Translations under genes and position numbers: made by a program
Assembly (NCBI RefSeq): GCF_023015865.1
Contig: NZ_JALKBC010000019.1
Location: forward strand, 1 to 56,951
DNA: 56,951 nt
Direction: 5' to 3'
From: Arenibacter sp. F26102
Lineage (GTDB): Bacteria > Bacteroidota > Bacteroidia > Flavobacteriales > Flavobacteriaceae
In this document: in pieces, positions 28,150 to 37,274 of the stretch
How positions within the stretch are numbered: position 1 is the stretch's first letter
How the letters are laid out: each line of letters opens with the position of its first letter
The notes under the pieces: model-generated
Told to the model about the DNA's origin: nothing
What the model saw: only the letters and a program-made list of their open reading frames with translations
Database searches by the model: none

Positions 28150-29568
28150 ATGAAATCAATTATAAAACATAAAAGTTTAAGTAAAGGTGCACTTGTACTA
28201 GTAGTTGCAATCACATTACAAAGTTGTTTTGTGGCACGGGATTATGTAAGGCCAAATTTGGATATAGAAACCGAAAACCTTTATAGAACCGAAAACCTTC
28301 CAAAGGATAGTGTTTCTATGGCAGACGTATCTTGGAAAAACTTATTTACAGATCAATATCTTGAACAATATATAGAGGAAGGTCTGCAGAATAATATGGA
28401 CATAAGAATCGCAATTCAGCAAATGATAGCTGCTGAAGCTTATGCAAAACAAGGGAAAGCAGGTTATTTGCCAACATTAAGTGTGGGGCCCAACTATACA
28501 CATCAGGAATATTCGGAGAACAGTCAGTTTGGTTCTATATTTAGTGGAGGTTTGGATACTTATGATATTACTGCAAATTTATCTTGGGAGGCCGATATTT
28601 GGGGGAAAATAAGAAGTAATAAAAGAGCATCGCAGGCAGATTATCTACAAAGTGTTGCAGGACATCAGGCCGTAAAAACACAATTGATTTCCAGCATTGC
28701 CAATTCCTATTACAATCTATTGGCTTTAGATGCACAGTTGGAAGTAACAAAGCAAACCATAGCAACCAGGGAGAGTAGTGTAGAGACAATCAAGGCATTA
28801 AAAGATGCAGGTCAAGTAACCCAGGTTGCAGTAGACCAAAACATAGCGCAATACAATAGTGCTAGAGCACTACAAATAGATATAGAAACTGCTATTTTTA
28901 AAGCAGAAAACACTTTGAGTATTTTACTTGGCAAAGCACCTCAGGAGTTTAAAAGAAGTCGATTGGACAATCAAAGCATTGATCAGGAAATAAAGTTGGG
29001 CGTACCTGCAAGATTGTTAAGAAACAGACCGGATGTTATGGCTGCAGAATATGCTTTGATCAGAGATTTTGAATTGACCAATGTGGCCAATAGCAGTTTT
29101 TATCCGTCCCTTACCTTAACAGCTTCGGGAGGCTTACAAAGTTTGGAATTAGATAAGTTACTAAATGCAAACTCCCTATTTGCAACCGTAGTTGGTGGAT
29201 TGACACAACCTCTTTTGAATCAAAGAAAACTAAAAACCCAAAAAGAAGTTGCACTTGCCAATCAAGAAAGTTCCTTATTGAATTTTAAGAAAACCTTATT
29301 GGTTGCAGGAAGCGAAGTGTCCAATGCGTTATTTTCTTATGAAGCGGAAACCAAGAAATTCGAGTTCAGAAAAAATGAAGCGGAAGCCTTGCGAAAAGCA
29401 GAAAGTGATTCTGAGGAGTTGTTAAAAAATGGTTACGCCAATTACTTAGACTTGTTAACAGCTAGACAAAGTGCACTGAGTGCTGAATTAAACCTTATTA
29501 CCAATAAACTAACCCAATTATCGGCTACGGTAGAATTGTATCGCTCCTTGGGTGGAGGCTGGCAATAG
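28150..29568 (+). CDS. Outer-membrane efflux channel, TolC/NodT-type lipoprotein
   Basis: 472 aa with lipobox LQSC (C26) and two OEP repeats of long helices and beta strands (about 60-260 and 270-470). Typical landmarks are SWEADIWGKIRSNKRASQADYL, RLLRNRPDVMAAEYAL and SLGGGWQ at the very end. It completes the tripartite export system with the adaptor and pump. It is the last gene of the operon; no clear U-tract terminator follows, but a decayed regulator gene does. Confidence 0.94.
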   Translation: MKSIIKHKSLSKGALVLVVAITLQSCFVARDYVRPNLDIETENLYRTENLPKDSVSMADVSWKNLFTDQYLEQYIEEGLQNNMDIRIAIQQMIAAEAYAKQGKAGYLPTLSVGPNYTHQEYSENSQFGSIFSGGLDTYDITANLSWEADIWGKIRSNKRASQADYLQSVAGHQAVKTQLISSIANSYYNLLALDAQLEVTKQTIATRESSVETIKALKDAGQVTQVAVDQNIAQYNSARALQIDIETAIFKAENTLSILLGKAPQEFKRSRLDNQSIDQEIKLGVPARLLRNRPDVMAAEYALIRDFELTNVANSSFYPSLTLTASGGLQSLELDKLLNANSLFATVVGGLTQPLLNQRKLKTQKEVALANQESSLLNFKKTLLVAGSEVSNALFSYEAETKKFEFRKNEAEALRKAESDSEELLKNGYANYLDLLTARQSALSAELNLITNKLTQLSATVELYRSLGGGWQ

Positions 29569-29586
29569 AAGCCAAGTTTATAGGCA

Positions 29587-30127
29587 ATGGAGAAACAGGA
29601 GGAATTTTTAGAATTCGCTATTTCCAAATTTTTAAAATATGATAGCAAACTATCTAAGGGTATTTCATAAGCAGGGAAGAAATTGTATAGGAAAGCCTCA
29701 AAGACCCATTGACCACAGTACAAAATGATATAACAGAGGCTATAAAAAATAAATAAACAACCCTATCCAAGGAATAATTATAAATTACAGGGTAGGGTTG
29801 AATAATCTTAAAAAGTTTAGTCCATCGCTTTTATAGGGACCACACAAATACTATCCCATAGCCAATGAACTTTGAAATGTATTTTGAGCAAATGAAATAC
29901 ATGATTGTATCCATGAGCAGTTGCAACAAACTTAAATCAAGGGCCAAATCAGAAAGAATGTGAATTTGGCACTTGCCTCCCAGATATAGTTAAGCAGATT
30001 GGAATATGTACTATTTTCAATCAACAATCTCTTTTACCAATACACCGATCCAGAACTATTGGAACACTTGATCATAAATAATTTTAGAGGTATGGTAACA
30101 GAAAGTTATGCCTCCAAACTATCTTAG
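29587..30127 (+). pseudogene. Decayed TetR-type transcriptional regulator
   Basis: Three frames together give most of a TetR-like protein. An N-terminal start (MEKQEEFLEFAISKFLKYD, 29587) stops at 29668. A piece reading LTTVQNDITEAIKNK (29709-29756) lies in another frame. A long C-terminal part lies in a third frame, including LKKFSPSLL, HKYYPIANEL, IRKNVNLALASQI, LSRLEYVLFSINNLFY and the natural stop at 30125. That last frame contains in-frame stops at 29834, 29873, 29885, 29933 and 29987. Most of the helix-turn-helix seems lost. TetR regulators often sit beside efflux genes, so it probably once controlled the RND operon. It overlaps the convergent lipoprotein gene by 9 bp. Family assignment is by eye. 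Confidence 0.6.
29758..29800. other. Hairpin inside the TetR remnant
   Basis: Inverted repeat of 11 bp with one mismatch (CAACCCTATCC with GGGTAGGGTTG), 21-nt loop. It could end RND operon transcripts, but no T-run follows. Confidence 0.35.
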
Positions 30128-30622
30128 TTTGAACCCCTTGGCAGCCCACCATGGGTGTATTTCAATGGCCAGCCTGCCCGATTTTACCATAGGATCCATA
30201 TTGGCCAGACTATCTGCCATTTCTTGGGTTGGTACATTGTAGATAGTAATGCCACGTATGTCACCATCATCCCCAAAAGGACCCGAAATATCGGCATATC
30301 CTTCCTCGTACATTCTACCCAAATGGGCCAAATGTAAGGCTTGTAGACTGTCTGTCTCTGCCTTGGATTGGGAACGATTTGGTCCACTCTTTAAAAAGGC
30401 AATAAAATATTGCTGCATCAAAATGGTATCCTTGGTCTTTTCATCTATATAATCGAAGGTTTTAAATCCCTGCGATTCCAAACTCTTTTTTAATTTGGCC
30501 GTAGAAATTGCCTTTTCAGCCAATTGTGGCCCTACAGTTTCATCGGGCATTCCCCCGGAATCCTTACAGGACAACAACAACAGACATATTAGTATTATAT
30601 AATATACATTTATTTTTTCCAT
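30119..30622 (-). CDS. YciI-like lipoprotein
   Basis: 167 aa. Lipoprotein signal MEKINVYYIILICLLLLSC with lipidated C19. The C-terminal 110 residues resemble the YciI/YCII dimeric ferredoxin-like fold (QQYFIAFLKSGPNRSQ, HLAHLGRMYEEGYADISGPFGDDGDIRGITIY, NMDPMVKSGRLAIEIHPWW). YciI proteins are small putative enzymes of unknown activity; a lipid-anchored extracytoplasmic version is unusual but known in Bacteroidota. The gene overlaps the upstream CYTH gene by 13 bp, which suggests translational coupling. Confidence 0.75.
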   Translation of the reverse strand: MEKINVYYIILICLLLLSCKDSGGMPDETVGPQLAEKAISTAKLKKSLESQGFKTFDYIDEKTKDTILMQQYFIAFLKSGPNRSQSKAETDSLQALHLAHLGRMYEEGYADISGPFGDDGDIRGITIYNVPTQEMADSLANMDPMVKSGRLAIEIHPWWAAKGFKLR

Positions 30623-31083
30623 GTCTTAAAAGGGTTTTTGCTCAGCTGTGAATTGTAATATTTGATATCTGAAGTTACTTCATCCCCCAACCATTGAGGT
30701 TTTAAAAAGTCCTCATCCTCATGTTCCAATTCAATTTCCGCTACTATCAATCCCGAATTATCCCCAAAGAATTCATCCACTTCAAAAATATGATTACCAA
30801 CCTCAATATAGTATCTCAGCTTATCTATTACCCCGGGCTCCGACAATTTGATCAAGGCCTCCGCCTCCTTAACGGAAATTTCCTTTTCCCATTCAAACCG
30901 GGTGGTACCGCTACGGCTCCCCTTTCCCTTAACTGTCATATATCCCTTATCACCTTTGATTCTTACCCTAACCGTTCTTAATGGGTCCGTATTCAAAAAA
31001 CCTTGTACAATTCTTTCGTTTTTAATAGCGTCTGATTTGAAATCTTCCGACTTCACTAAAAATTTACGCTCTATTTCTATCAT
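30610..31083 (-). CDS. CYTH domain protein (triphosphate tunnel metalloenzyme)
   Basis: 157 aa. Begins with the family's ExExK motif (MIEIERKFLV: E3, E5, K7) and continues with alternating charged strands (RTVRVRIKGDKGYMTVKGKG, EWEKEI, IEVDEFFG-like segment, AEIELEHED). Members hydrolyse inorganic triphosphate or thiamine triphosphate or make cAMP; short bacterial forms are mostly tripolyphosphatases. It lies 22 bp downstream of the NAD(P)-binding gene in the same leftward unit. Confidence 0.85.
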   Translation of the reverse strand: MIEIERKFLVKSEDFKSDAIKNERIVQGFLNTDPLRTVRVRIKGDKGYMTVKGKGSRSGTTRFEWEKEISVKEAEALIKLSEPGVIDKLRYYIEVGNHIFEVDEFFGDNSGLIVAEIELEHEDEDFLKPQWLGDEVTSDIKYYNSQLSKNPFKTWKK

Positions 31084-31105
31084 TTATAAAAGTTGGTTAT
31101 ATAGC

Positions 31106-31798
31106 TTAATTTGAAAGCTTTTGGTAAATATTCTTAATTTCATGGGTTTGGATTCTGGCTTTTTCGTAGTTATTGTTCGCCAACCAAACCATAGCGCCTG
31201 CAATAACCTCTGGGTTAATGGTTCTGAACTTCACCAAAGGTCCAACCAGGATGAAATTGAACAACTTCATAAACTGTTTGGCGACCCATTCCCCCATTCG
31301 TTTCTCTTCTCTCTTTCCCCCTATTAACGAGGGTTGCAAAATATGGGTCTTAGGAATTTTGCAATTTAAGACGGCCTCTTCCATTTCCCCTTTTAGCCTA
31401 TTATAGCTAACGCCACTTTTGGCATTGGCTCCCATAGCCGAGATGACCAGGAAGGTTCCAATCCCATTTATACTGCATATTTTAGCCGCCGAAACCGGTA
31501 TCCCAAAATCTATCCTTCTGTACATTTCCGCATCGGGGGTTTTAGCTTTGGTTGTACCAATACAACAATAGACCTCATCAGCTAAAAAGTGGTTCTTAAA
31601 AGTTTCCAATTTCAAAAGGTCTCCTACATGTTCTTCCAATTTAGGATGGGAAAAACCGATTGCGGTCCTAGAAAAAATAATTATTTTTACATAGCGCTTA
31701 TCGTGCAGCAACCGCTGTAATAAAAATCCTCCTGTAAGCCCGGTAGCGCCCAATATTATGGCCGATTTTTTGTCTACTTTAGATTGTACATTCTCCAT
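31106..31798 (-). CDS. NAD(P)-binding Rossmann protein (NAD-dependent epimerase / HTATIP2-like)
   Basis: 230 aa. N-terminal Rossmann motif GATGLTGG (residues 18-25), then VYCCIGTTKAKTPDAEMYRRIDF and ISAMGANAKSGVSYNRLKGEMEE, the pattern of the atypical SDR group related to HTATIP2/oxidoreductases of 220-230 aa. The YNRLKGE supplies the tyrosine and lysine of the SDR site. Substrate unknown. First gene of a leftward trio with CYTH and YciI-like genes, divergent from dinB across 60 bp. Confidence 0.82.
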   Translation of the reverse strand: MENVQSKVDKKSAIILGATGLTGGFLLQRLLHDKRYVKIIIFSRTAIGFSHPKLEEHVGDLLKLETFKNHFLADEVYCCIGTTKAKTPDAEMYRRIDFGIPVSAAKICSINGIGTFLVISAMGANAKSGVSYNRLKGEMEEAVLNCKIPKTHILQPSLIGGKREEKRMGEWVAKQFMKLFNFILVGPLVKFRTINPEVIAGAMVWLANNNYEKARIQTHEIKNIYQKLSN

Positions 31799-31858
31799 TT
31801 ATCATCTTTAACATTATTATTGGAACCCACTAGTGTTAACTTGTTATAAATTTACGGT

Positions 31859-32956
31859 ATGAATTTGGATTTCCCGCAACGAAAAATAATCCATGTAGAC
31901 ATGGACGCGTTTTACGCCTCCGTAGAACAAATGGACGACCCTACCTTAAAAGGTAAGCCCTTGGCCGTTGGCGGGGCTGAAAAAAGAGGTGTTGTTGCGG
32001 CTGCCAGTTACGAAGCAAGAAAATTTGGAGTCCGTAGTGCCATGAGCGGCTATATGGCCAAAAAAAACTGCCCAGATTTAATTTTTGTGCCTCCCCGATT
32101 TGAGCGGTACAAAGAGATTTCCCTGAAAATTAGAAACATTTTTTACGATTATACAGACCTGGTGGAACCTCTTTCTTTGGACGAGGCTTATTTAGACGTT
32201 ACCACCAACAAAAAAGGCAATCCCTCCGCTTCCCTCATAGCAAAGGAAATAAGACAACGTATCCTTTCAGAAGTAGGCCTAACAGCCTCCGCAGGTATTT
32301 CCATTAATAAATTTATTGCCAAGGTAGCCAGTGATTACAATAAGCCAAATGGCCAAAAGACCGTTAATCCAGAAGAAGTAATTTCCTTTCTGGAAGAATT
32401 GGAAATCCGAAAATTCTACGGAGTAGGCAAAGTTACAGCCGATAAAATGTATCAACTTGGTATTTTTACCGGTAAAGATCTTAAGGGAAAATCCATTGAA
32501 TTCCTCAAGGAACATTTTGGGAAAAGTGGCGAATACTATTATCATGTGGTAAGGGGAATACACAACAGTGAGGTAAAGCCCAACAGAATCCCCAAATCGG
32601 TCGGAGCAGAACGTACCTTTGGCGAAAACCTGAGCAGTGAAATCTTTATGCTACAGCGATTGGAAAACATTGCCATGGAACTGGAGAAGCGGCTAAAAAA
32701 GGCTAAAATTTCAGGGAAAACGGTAACCTTGAAAATAAAATATAGCGATTTCTCCCTTCAAACACGAAGCAAGACCCTCCCCTATTTTATTGCTGAAAAA
32801 TCTTTGATATTGGAAACTACCAAAGAATTGCTTTACCAAGAAAAAATGGAAAATTCTGTTCGACTATTAGGTATATCCCTGTCCAATTTAAATACGGAAA
32901 AGAATGAACCCTTGGAACAAAAAATACTTACCGTGCAATTAAGGTTCGACTTCTGA
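31859..32956 (+). CDS. dinB: DNA polymerase IV (Y-family translesion polymerase)
   Basis: 365 aa. Palm residues are intact: HVDMDAFYASVEQ (D14, metal ligand) and SLDEAYLDV (D108, E109). The thumb (helix-hairpin-helix around RKFYGVGKVTADKMYQLGI) and the little-finger domain (from about 240) complete a full-length Y-family polymerase. It copies past damaged bases with low fidelity. Divergent from the SDR-like gene. No LexA-type operator is recognised. The C-terminus QLRFDF resembles the beta-clamp-binding QLxxLF tail of Pol IV. Confidence 0.95.
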   Translation: MNLDFPQRKIIHVDMDAFYASVEQMDDPTLKGKPLAVGGAEKRGVVAAASYEARKFGVRSAMSGYMAKKNCPDLIFVPPRFERYKEISLKIRNIFYDYTDLVEPLSLDEAYLDVTTNKKGNPSASLIAKEIRQRILSEVGLTASAGISINKFIAKVASDYNKPNGQKTVNPEEVISFLEELEIRKFYGVGKVTADKMYQLGIFTGKDLKGKSIEFLKEHFGKSGEYYYHVVRGIHNSEVKPNRIPKSVGAERTFGENLSSEIFMLQRLENIAMELEKRLKKAKISGKTVTLKIKYSDFSLQTRSKTLPYFIAEKSLILETTKELLYQEKMENSVRLLGISLSNLNTEKNEPLEQKILTVQLRFDF

Positions 32957-33079
32957 CACTTAAAAATTCCCTTCGCCTGCCTAAACATATTGCACTCCAG
33001 ACCCCATCTATAAAAGGGTTGATTAGTTAAAACATCGAATTTCAAAAATCCTAAATAATCAGAAATACGTTTCAAACCA

Positions 33080-33118
33080 ATAAAAAGGACCTGTAAGATT
33101 TTAATATCCTACAGGTCC
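33080..33118 (-). terminator. Intrinsic terminator after pyk
   Basis: Read leftward: perfect 9-bp outer stem GGACCTGTA/TACAGGTCC (33087-33095 with 33110-33118) followed by TTTTTATT. It separates pyk from the convergent dinB. Confidence 0.85.
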
Positions 33119-33145
33119 ACTCCAATATTTTAATAAAATATATTT

Positions 33146-34588
33146 CTAAAAATTACGGCTTTCTATTTGTGAAACTCGTAAAGTATTCACCATCCCCTTA
33201 TCTTTTATGGGCATAGCAGCCAAACTGATCAACATATCGCCTACCTCTAAAAACCCCTTCTGACAGGCGATCTTATTCACATCCTCAATAGTCTCGTCAG
33301 TGGACACATATTTGTCGTAATAAAATGCCTTTACTCCCCAAAGCAAGTTGAGCTGCGTAAGGATCCTTTTATTGGAGGTAAATACCAGGATATGGGCCTT
33401 TGGTCTCCAAGCGGATATTTGAAAAGCAGTATAACCACTATTGGTCAAGGTAGAAATTGCCTTGGCCTTAATTTCATTGGCCATATTGGCAGCATGGTAA
33501 CATATAGATTTGGTAATATATCTATTAGTCCTAACCTGTGGCGGTTCGTGCGGTACCTTAATTAATTCTGAATTCTCAACACTAACCAGGATACTGGTCA
33601 TTTTCTCTATAACCTGTACAGGATAATTTCCAACGGAAGTCTCTCCTGAAAGCATTACGGCATCTGCCCCGTCCATTACGGAATTGGCCACGTCGTTCAC
33701 CTCTGCACGGGTAGGAGTAAGGCTTGTTATCATTGTTTCCATCATCTGGGTAGCAATGATAACAGGTATTCTTGCTTTTTTGGCCCTTAAAACCAATTGT
33801 TTTTGAATAAGAGGCACTTCCTGAGCTGGAACTTCAACACCCAAATCTCCCCTAGCAACCATTAATCCGTCACAATAGGCCACAATCTTATCGATGTTTT
33901 CTACGGCTTCCGGCTTTTCAATTTTTGCTATAATCGGGATTTTATGCACGGAATGTTCCTTAATAATATTTTGCAGGTCTATTAGATCTTGGCTAAATCT
34001 TACAAAGGAAAGTGCTATCCAATCCACATCTTGTGAAATTGCAAAAATAGCATCCTTAATATCCTTTTCCGTTAGTGCGGGTAATGAAATATTGGTGTTA
34101 GGCAAGTTAACACCCTTTTTGGACTTTAAAGGTCCCCCTTGGATAACTTTTGCCCTTACTTCATCCTTGGAATTGGTAGAAATCACCTCGAACATCAACT
34201 TTCCATCATCCAATAGAATACGCTCACCGGCTTTTACATCTCTAGGAAAATTGGCATAGTTCATATACACCTTCTCCGCATTCCCCTCAAAAGGCTTACC
34301 GGTTACAAAAGTTATTTCGTCCCCAGGAACAACGACCACTTCCCCGGCCATTACACCGACCCTTAATTTTGGTCCTTGCAAATCGGCAAGAATTGAGGTG
34401 TTAGTTCCTAATTCGTCATTTAATTCGCGAATCATCTTTATACGTTCTGCAACGTCTTTATAATCGGCATGGGAAAAGTTTACCCTAAAGACATCCACTC
34501 CAGCCTCAATCATGTTCTTTAGAACACTCTTCGTACTAGTAGCTGGTCCTAAGGTTGCTACTATTTTTGTCTTTTTGTTTGTTGACAT
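33146..34588 (-). CDS. pyk: Pyruvate kinase
   Basis: 480 aa. Converts phosphoenolpyruvate and ADP to pyruvate and ATP, the last step of glycolysis. The N-terminal KIVATLGPATS, ADLQGPKLRVG and the active-site signature IPIIAKIEKPEAVENID are present, followed by MVARGDLGVEVP and the C-terminal allosteric domain with VFTSNKRILTQL. The gene lies 4 bp after the IPExxxVDY gene and shares its promoter, a gene order typical of Flavobacteria. Confidence 0.97.
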   Translation of the reverse strand: MSTNKKTKIVATLGPATSTKSVLKNMIEAGVDVFRVNFSHADYKDVAERIKMIRELNDELGTNTSILADLQGPKLRVGVMAGEVVVVPGDEITFVTGKPFEGNAEKVYMNYANFPRDVKAGERILLDDGKLMFEVISTNSKDEVRAKVIQGGPLKSKKGVNLPNTNISLPALTEKDIKDAIFAISQDVDWIALSFVRFSQDLIDLQNIIKEHSVHKIPIIAKIEKPEAVENIDKIVAYCDGLMVARGDLGVEVPAQEVPLIQKQLVLRAKKARIPVIIATQMMETMITSLTPTRAEVNDVANSVMDGADAVMLSGETSVGNYPVQVIEKMTSILVSVENSELIKVPHEPPQVRTNRYITKSICYHAANMANEIKAKAISTLTNSGYTAFQISAWRPKAHILVFTSNKRILTQLNLLWGVKAFYYDKYVSTDETIEDVNKIACQKGFLEVGDMLISLAAMPIKDKGMVNTLRVSQIESRNF

Positions 34589-34592
34589 TATT

Positions 34593-35057
34593 TTAAAATA
34601 TTAAATTATTTTTAGATTTTAGTTTACAGGCATCCACTATATAAGCCGTTATGATCTTTGGGATTGCCAGTACCGACTTCAAAATTTCTTCTTCCACGTC
34701 AATTTCATCGAGTTCTATCTTTAAAAAATAGTCCACATCCCTGTATTCCGGAACCAAATGATATTTCGTAAATGAGGGTTGGTCTTGAAAAAGATTTCCT
34801 ATACTTAATTCCTCTTCCTTTACATCATTATTGCTAATAAGTGTGAAATAGCGATCATTTACCTCGTCTCTCCAATCAAATATTGGGAACGATCCACTTT
34901 GTGATATCTCCAAATCGTTCACGGACCTCTTCAACTTCGTTTTTAGACAAGAATTAAGTGCATATACCAGCATATAATCTTCGATACTGCTGTGCAAAGC
35001 GATTAAAGTGAAAGTTTCTTCATAAAAATCTTCCGAAATTTTGTGTATCGCTGCCAT
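34593..35057 (-). CDS. IPExxxVDY family protein
   Basis: 154 aa Bacteroidota-specific family named for a C-terminal motif, here in the variant form IPKIITAYIVD (about residue 130). Small, soluble and acidic, without catalytic motifs that I can identify. Members are regularly encoded directly upstream of pyruvate kinase and close to rnc-fabF-acpP, which suggests an accessory role, but none is known. Its promoter region is unusually well defined (see the TTTG-N19-TAGGTTTC promoter with flanking repeats). Confidence 0.85.
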   Translation of the reverse strand: MAAIHKISEDFYEETFTLIALHSSIEDYMLVYALNSCLKTKLKRSVNDLEISQSGSFPIFDWRDEVNDRYFTLISNNDVKEEELSIGNLFQDQPSFTKYHLVPEYRDVDYFLKIELDEIDVEEEILKSVLAIPKIITAYIVDACKLKSKNNLIF

Positions 35058-35119
35058 ACTTTCCGTGAAAGGCGTAAATATAGGATTAATAACGAAACCA
35101 GCCTATCCATTTTAGCTAT

Positions 35120-35160
35120 AAAACGTTGTGAAACCTACGAAAACGTTGGAGTTAAACAAA
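35120..35160 (-). promoter_or_regulatory. Promoter of the IPExxxVDY-pyk unit with paired repeats
   Basis: On the minus strand TTTG (35157-35160) is 19 nt from TAGGTTTC (35130-35137), one mismatch from the Bacteroidota consensus. Two identical CAACGTTTT elements lie 20 bp apart (35140-35148 and 35120-35128), one in the spacer and one at the expected transcription start. They are well placed to be a two-site operator. Confidence 0.6.
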
Positions 35161-35232
35161 TTTTGATGTCAACTGTTCCATTGCCCAGTTTGCTTAACAA
35201 ATTTTAACATTCATCCGTAAATTTCAGAATCT

Positions 35233-35976
35233 TTACTCTTTGGATTTATCCATTTTGTCCTGTAGGGCAAAGTAGGCTCTCTTGGACGCCCTTTCTTCAG
35301 CCTTCTTTTTGGAGGTTGCCCTGGCCTTGGCCACAATTTTGCCCCCAATCGATAATTTCACGGCAAAATGCTTAATTACATCATTACCTGTGTCCTCGTA
35401 TATATCGTAATTAAAGGATTTTTTTTGTTTTTGGCACCATTCAATCACCAGACTCTTGTAGCTTATGACCTTACCTTCCAGTTGTTCTATATCCACATAG
35501 GGATCTATAATTCTTTTACTGATAAACTTTTCACAATATTTATACCCTCTGTCCAAATAGATAGCTCCTACCAGGGCCTCAAAAACGTTACCGTGAATAT
35601 TGTCACCAAATCGGGATTTAGGAATTCTGCTCTCAACGAAATCGATAAGTTTAAGATCTTTCCCCAACTCATTGAGATGTTCCCTACTTACAATTTTAGA
35701 TCTCATTTTGGTCAAATATCCCTCGTCGCCATCCGGAACCTTGCTGTATAAATGTTTGGAGATTATCGTCCCCAGCATTGCATCGCCAAGAAATTCCAAG
35801 CGCTCGTAGTTCATAGGGAAGCCATCTTTATCTTTTCTGTTGGCCGATCGATGAACGAACGCTTTTAGATAAATTTCCAGGTTTTTTGGCTTAAATCCTA
35901 ATATTTTTTTCATTCCCAAAAAAAAATCCCCATCCTGTTTTGAATGGGAATTAAATAAATTGGAAAAAGCGTTCAT
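35233..35976 (-). CDS. rnc: Ribonuclease III
   Basis: 247 aa double-strand-specific endoribonuclease for rRNA and mRNA processing. The catalytic signature ERLEFLGDAMLG (about 59-70) and the second acidic cluster (GNVFEALVGAIYLD, about 128-141) are intact. The C-terminal dsRNA-binding domain (about 165-240) ends in AKARATSKKKAEERASKRAYFAL. It follows fabF by 8 bp in the order acpP-fabF-rnc, which is conserved in many bacteria. Confidence 0.96.
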   Translation of the reverse strand: MNAFSNLFNSHSKQDGDFFLGMKKILGFKPKNLEIYLKAFVHRSANRKDKDGFPMNYERLEFLGDAMLGTIISKHLYSKVPDGDEGYLTKMRSKIVSREHLNELGKDLKLIDFVESRIPKSRFGDNIHGNVFEALVGAIYLDRGYKYCEKFISKRIIDPYVDIEQLEGKVISYKSLVIEWCQKQKKSFNYDIYEDTGNDVIKHFAVKLSIGGKIVAKARATSKKKAEERASKRAYFALQDKMDKSKE

Positions 35977-35984
35977 ATTTAGAA

Positions 35985-37235
35985 TTAGCTTATTTTTTTA
36001 AATATCACACATGCATTATGTCCCCCAAATCCAAAAGTATTGCTCAGAGCAACTTTTACCTCTCTTTCCTGCGCCTTGTTAAGGGTCAGGTTTAATTTTG
36101 AATCAATATTTTCATCTACCGTTGTATGGTTAATGGTCGGAGGCACCAAACTGTGTTCCATTGCCAAAATAGAGGCTATTGCCTCAATGGCGCCGGCTGC
36201 ACCCAAAAGATGCCCTGTCATTGATTTGGTGGAGTTAATATTTATATCCTTTGCATGATCGCCAAAAACCTTGCTAATAGCCTTTAATTCGGCAACATCG
36301 CCTAAAGGAGTAGAAGTACCGTGAGTATTAATGGCATCCACATCCTCCGGTTTTAATCCTGCATCCTTTAAGCAATTTTCCATTACGCGCACTACCCCAA
36401 TTCCGTCAGGATGAGGCGCCGTCATGTGATAGGCATCACTGGACAAGCCACCACCTGCAACTTCGGCGTAAATTTTCGCCCCTCTTGCAATAGCATGCTC
36501 ATATTCCTCAAGTATTAAAGCACCAGCTCCTTCTCCAAGGACAAATCCGTCCCTAGTGGCATCAAATGGCCTAGAAGCCGACTCTGGACTTTCATTACGT
36601 GTAGAAAGGGCGTGCATGGCTCCAAAACCTCCCATCCCGGCTATGGTAACGGCTGCCTCACTACCTCCTGTAACAACAACATCACAATACCCCAAACGAA
36701 TAGTGTTCAAGGCATCAATAATAGCATTGGCGGAAGATGCACAAGCAGAAACCGTCGTATAATTGGGACCCATAAAACCGTGCTTTATGGAAATATTACC
36801 AGGTGCAATATCTGCAATCATTTTTGGGATAAAGAATGGATTAAACCTTGGTGTACCGTCTCCTGCGGCAAAATTTAAAACTTCGTTCTGAAAAGTTTCC
36901 AATCCGCCTATACCAGCTCCCCAAATTACTCCAACCCTAAATTTGTCTATCTTATCAAGATCCAATCCTGAATCTTTAATGGCTTCATCAGAAGAAATTA
37001 GCGCATATTGGGCAAACCTGTCCAACTTTCTGGCCTCTTTTCTATCAAAATAATCTTCTGCATTATAGTTTTTTAATTCACATGCAAATTTTACTTTAAA
37101 CTTCTCCGTATCATAATAAGTAATGGGTGCAGAACCACTTTTTCCGCTCTTTAAACCTTCCCAATACTCTTCAATATTATTGCCAATAGGTGTCAAAGCA
37201 CCTAGACCAGTAACTACAACTCGTTTTAATTGCAT
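35985..37235 (-). CDS. fabF: 3-oxoacyl-ACP synthase II
   Basis: 416 aa condensing enzyme that extends acyl-ACP with malonyl-ACP in fatty acid synthesis. The Cys-His-His triad is visible: C165 in TVSACASSANAI, the histidine of NTHGTSTPLGD and the histidine of STKSMTGHLLGAAG; the C-terminus ends NTFGFGGHNACVIFK. It directly follows acpP but with a 111-bp gap that contains a terminator-like hairpin, so it may be transcribed at a lower level than acpP. Confidence 0.97.
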   Translation of the reverse strand: MQLKRVVVTGLGALTPIGNNIEEYWEGLKSGKSGSAPITYYDTEKFKVKFACELKNYNAEDYFDRKEARKLDRFAQYALISSDEAIKDSGLDLDKIDKFRVGVIWGAGIGGLETFQNEVLNFAAGDGTPRFNPFFIPKMIADIAPGNISIKHGFMGPNYTTVSACASSANAIIDALNTIRLGYCDVVVTGGSEAAVTIAGMGGFGAMHALSTRNESPESASRPFDATRDGFVLGEGAGALILEEYEHAIARGAKIYAEVAGGGLSSDAYHMTAPHPDGIGVVRVMENCLKDAGLKPEDVDAINTHGTSTPLGDVAELKAISKVFGDHAKDININSTKSMTGHLLGAAGAIEAIASILAMEHSLVPPTINHTTVDENIDSKLNLTLNKAQEREVKVALSNTFGFGGHNACVIFKKIS

Positions 37236-37274
37236 TGAACTAAATTTTTGTTTAACTTAATAAGTTAGGTGTAA

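Noticed and set aside
29758..29800. Strong terminator for the RND operon
   Set aside because: The hairpin is real but lacks a T-run and falls inside the former TetR coding region, so it was listed only as a hairpin.
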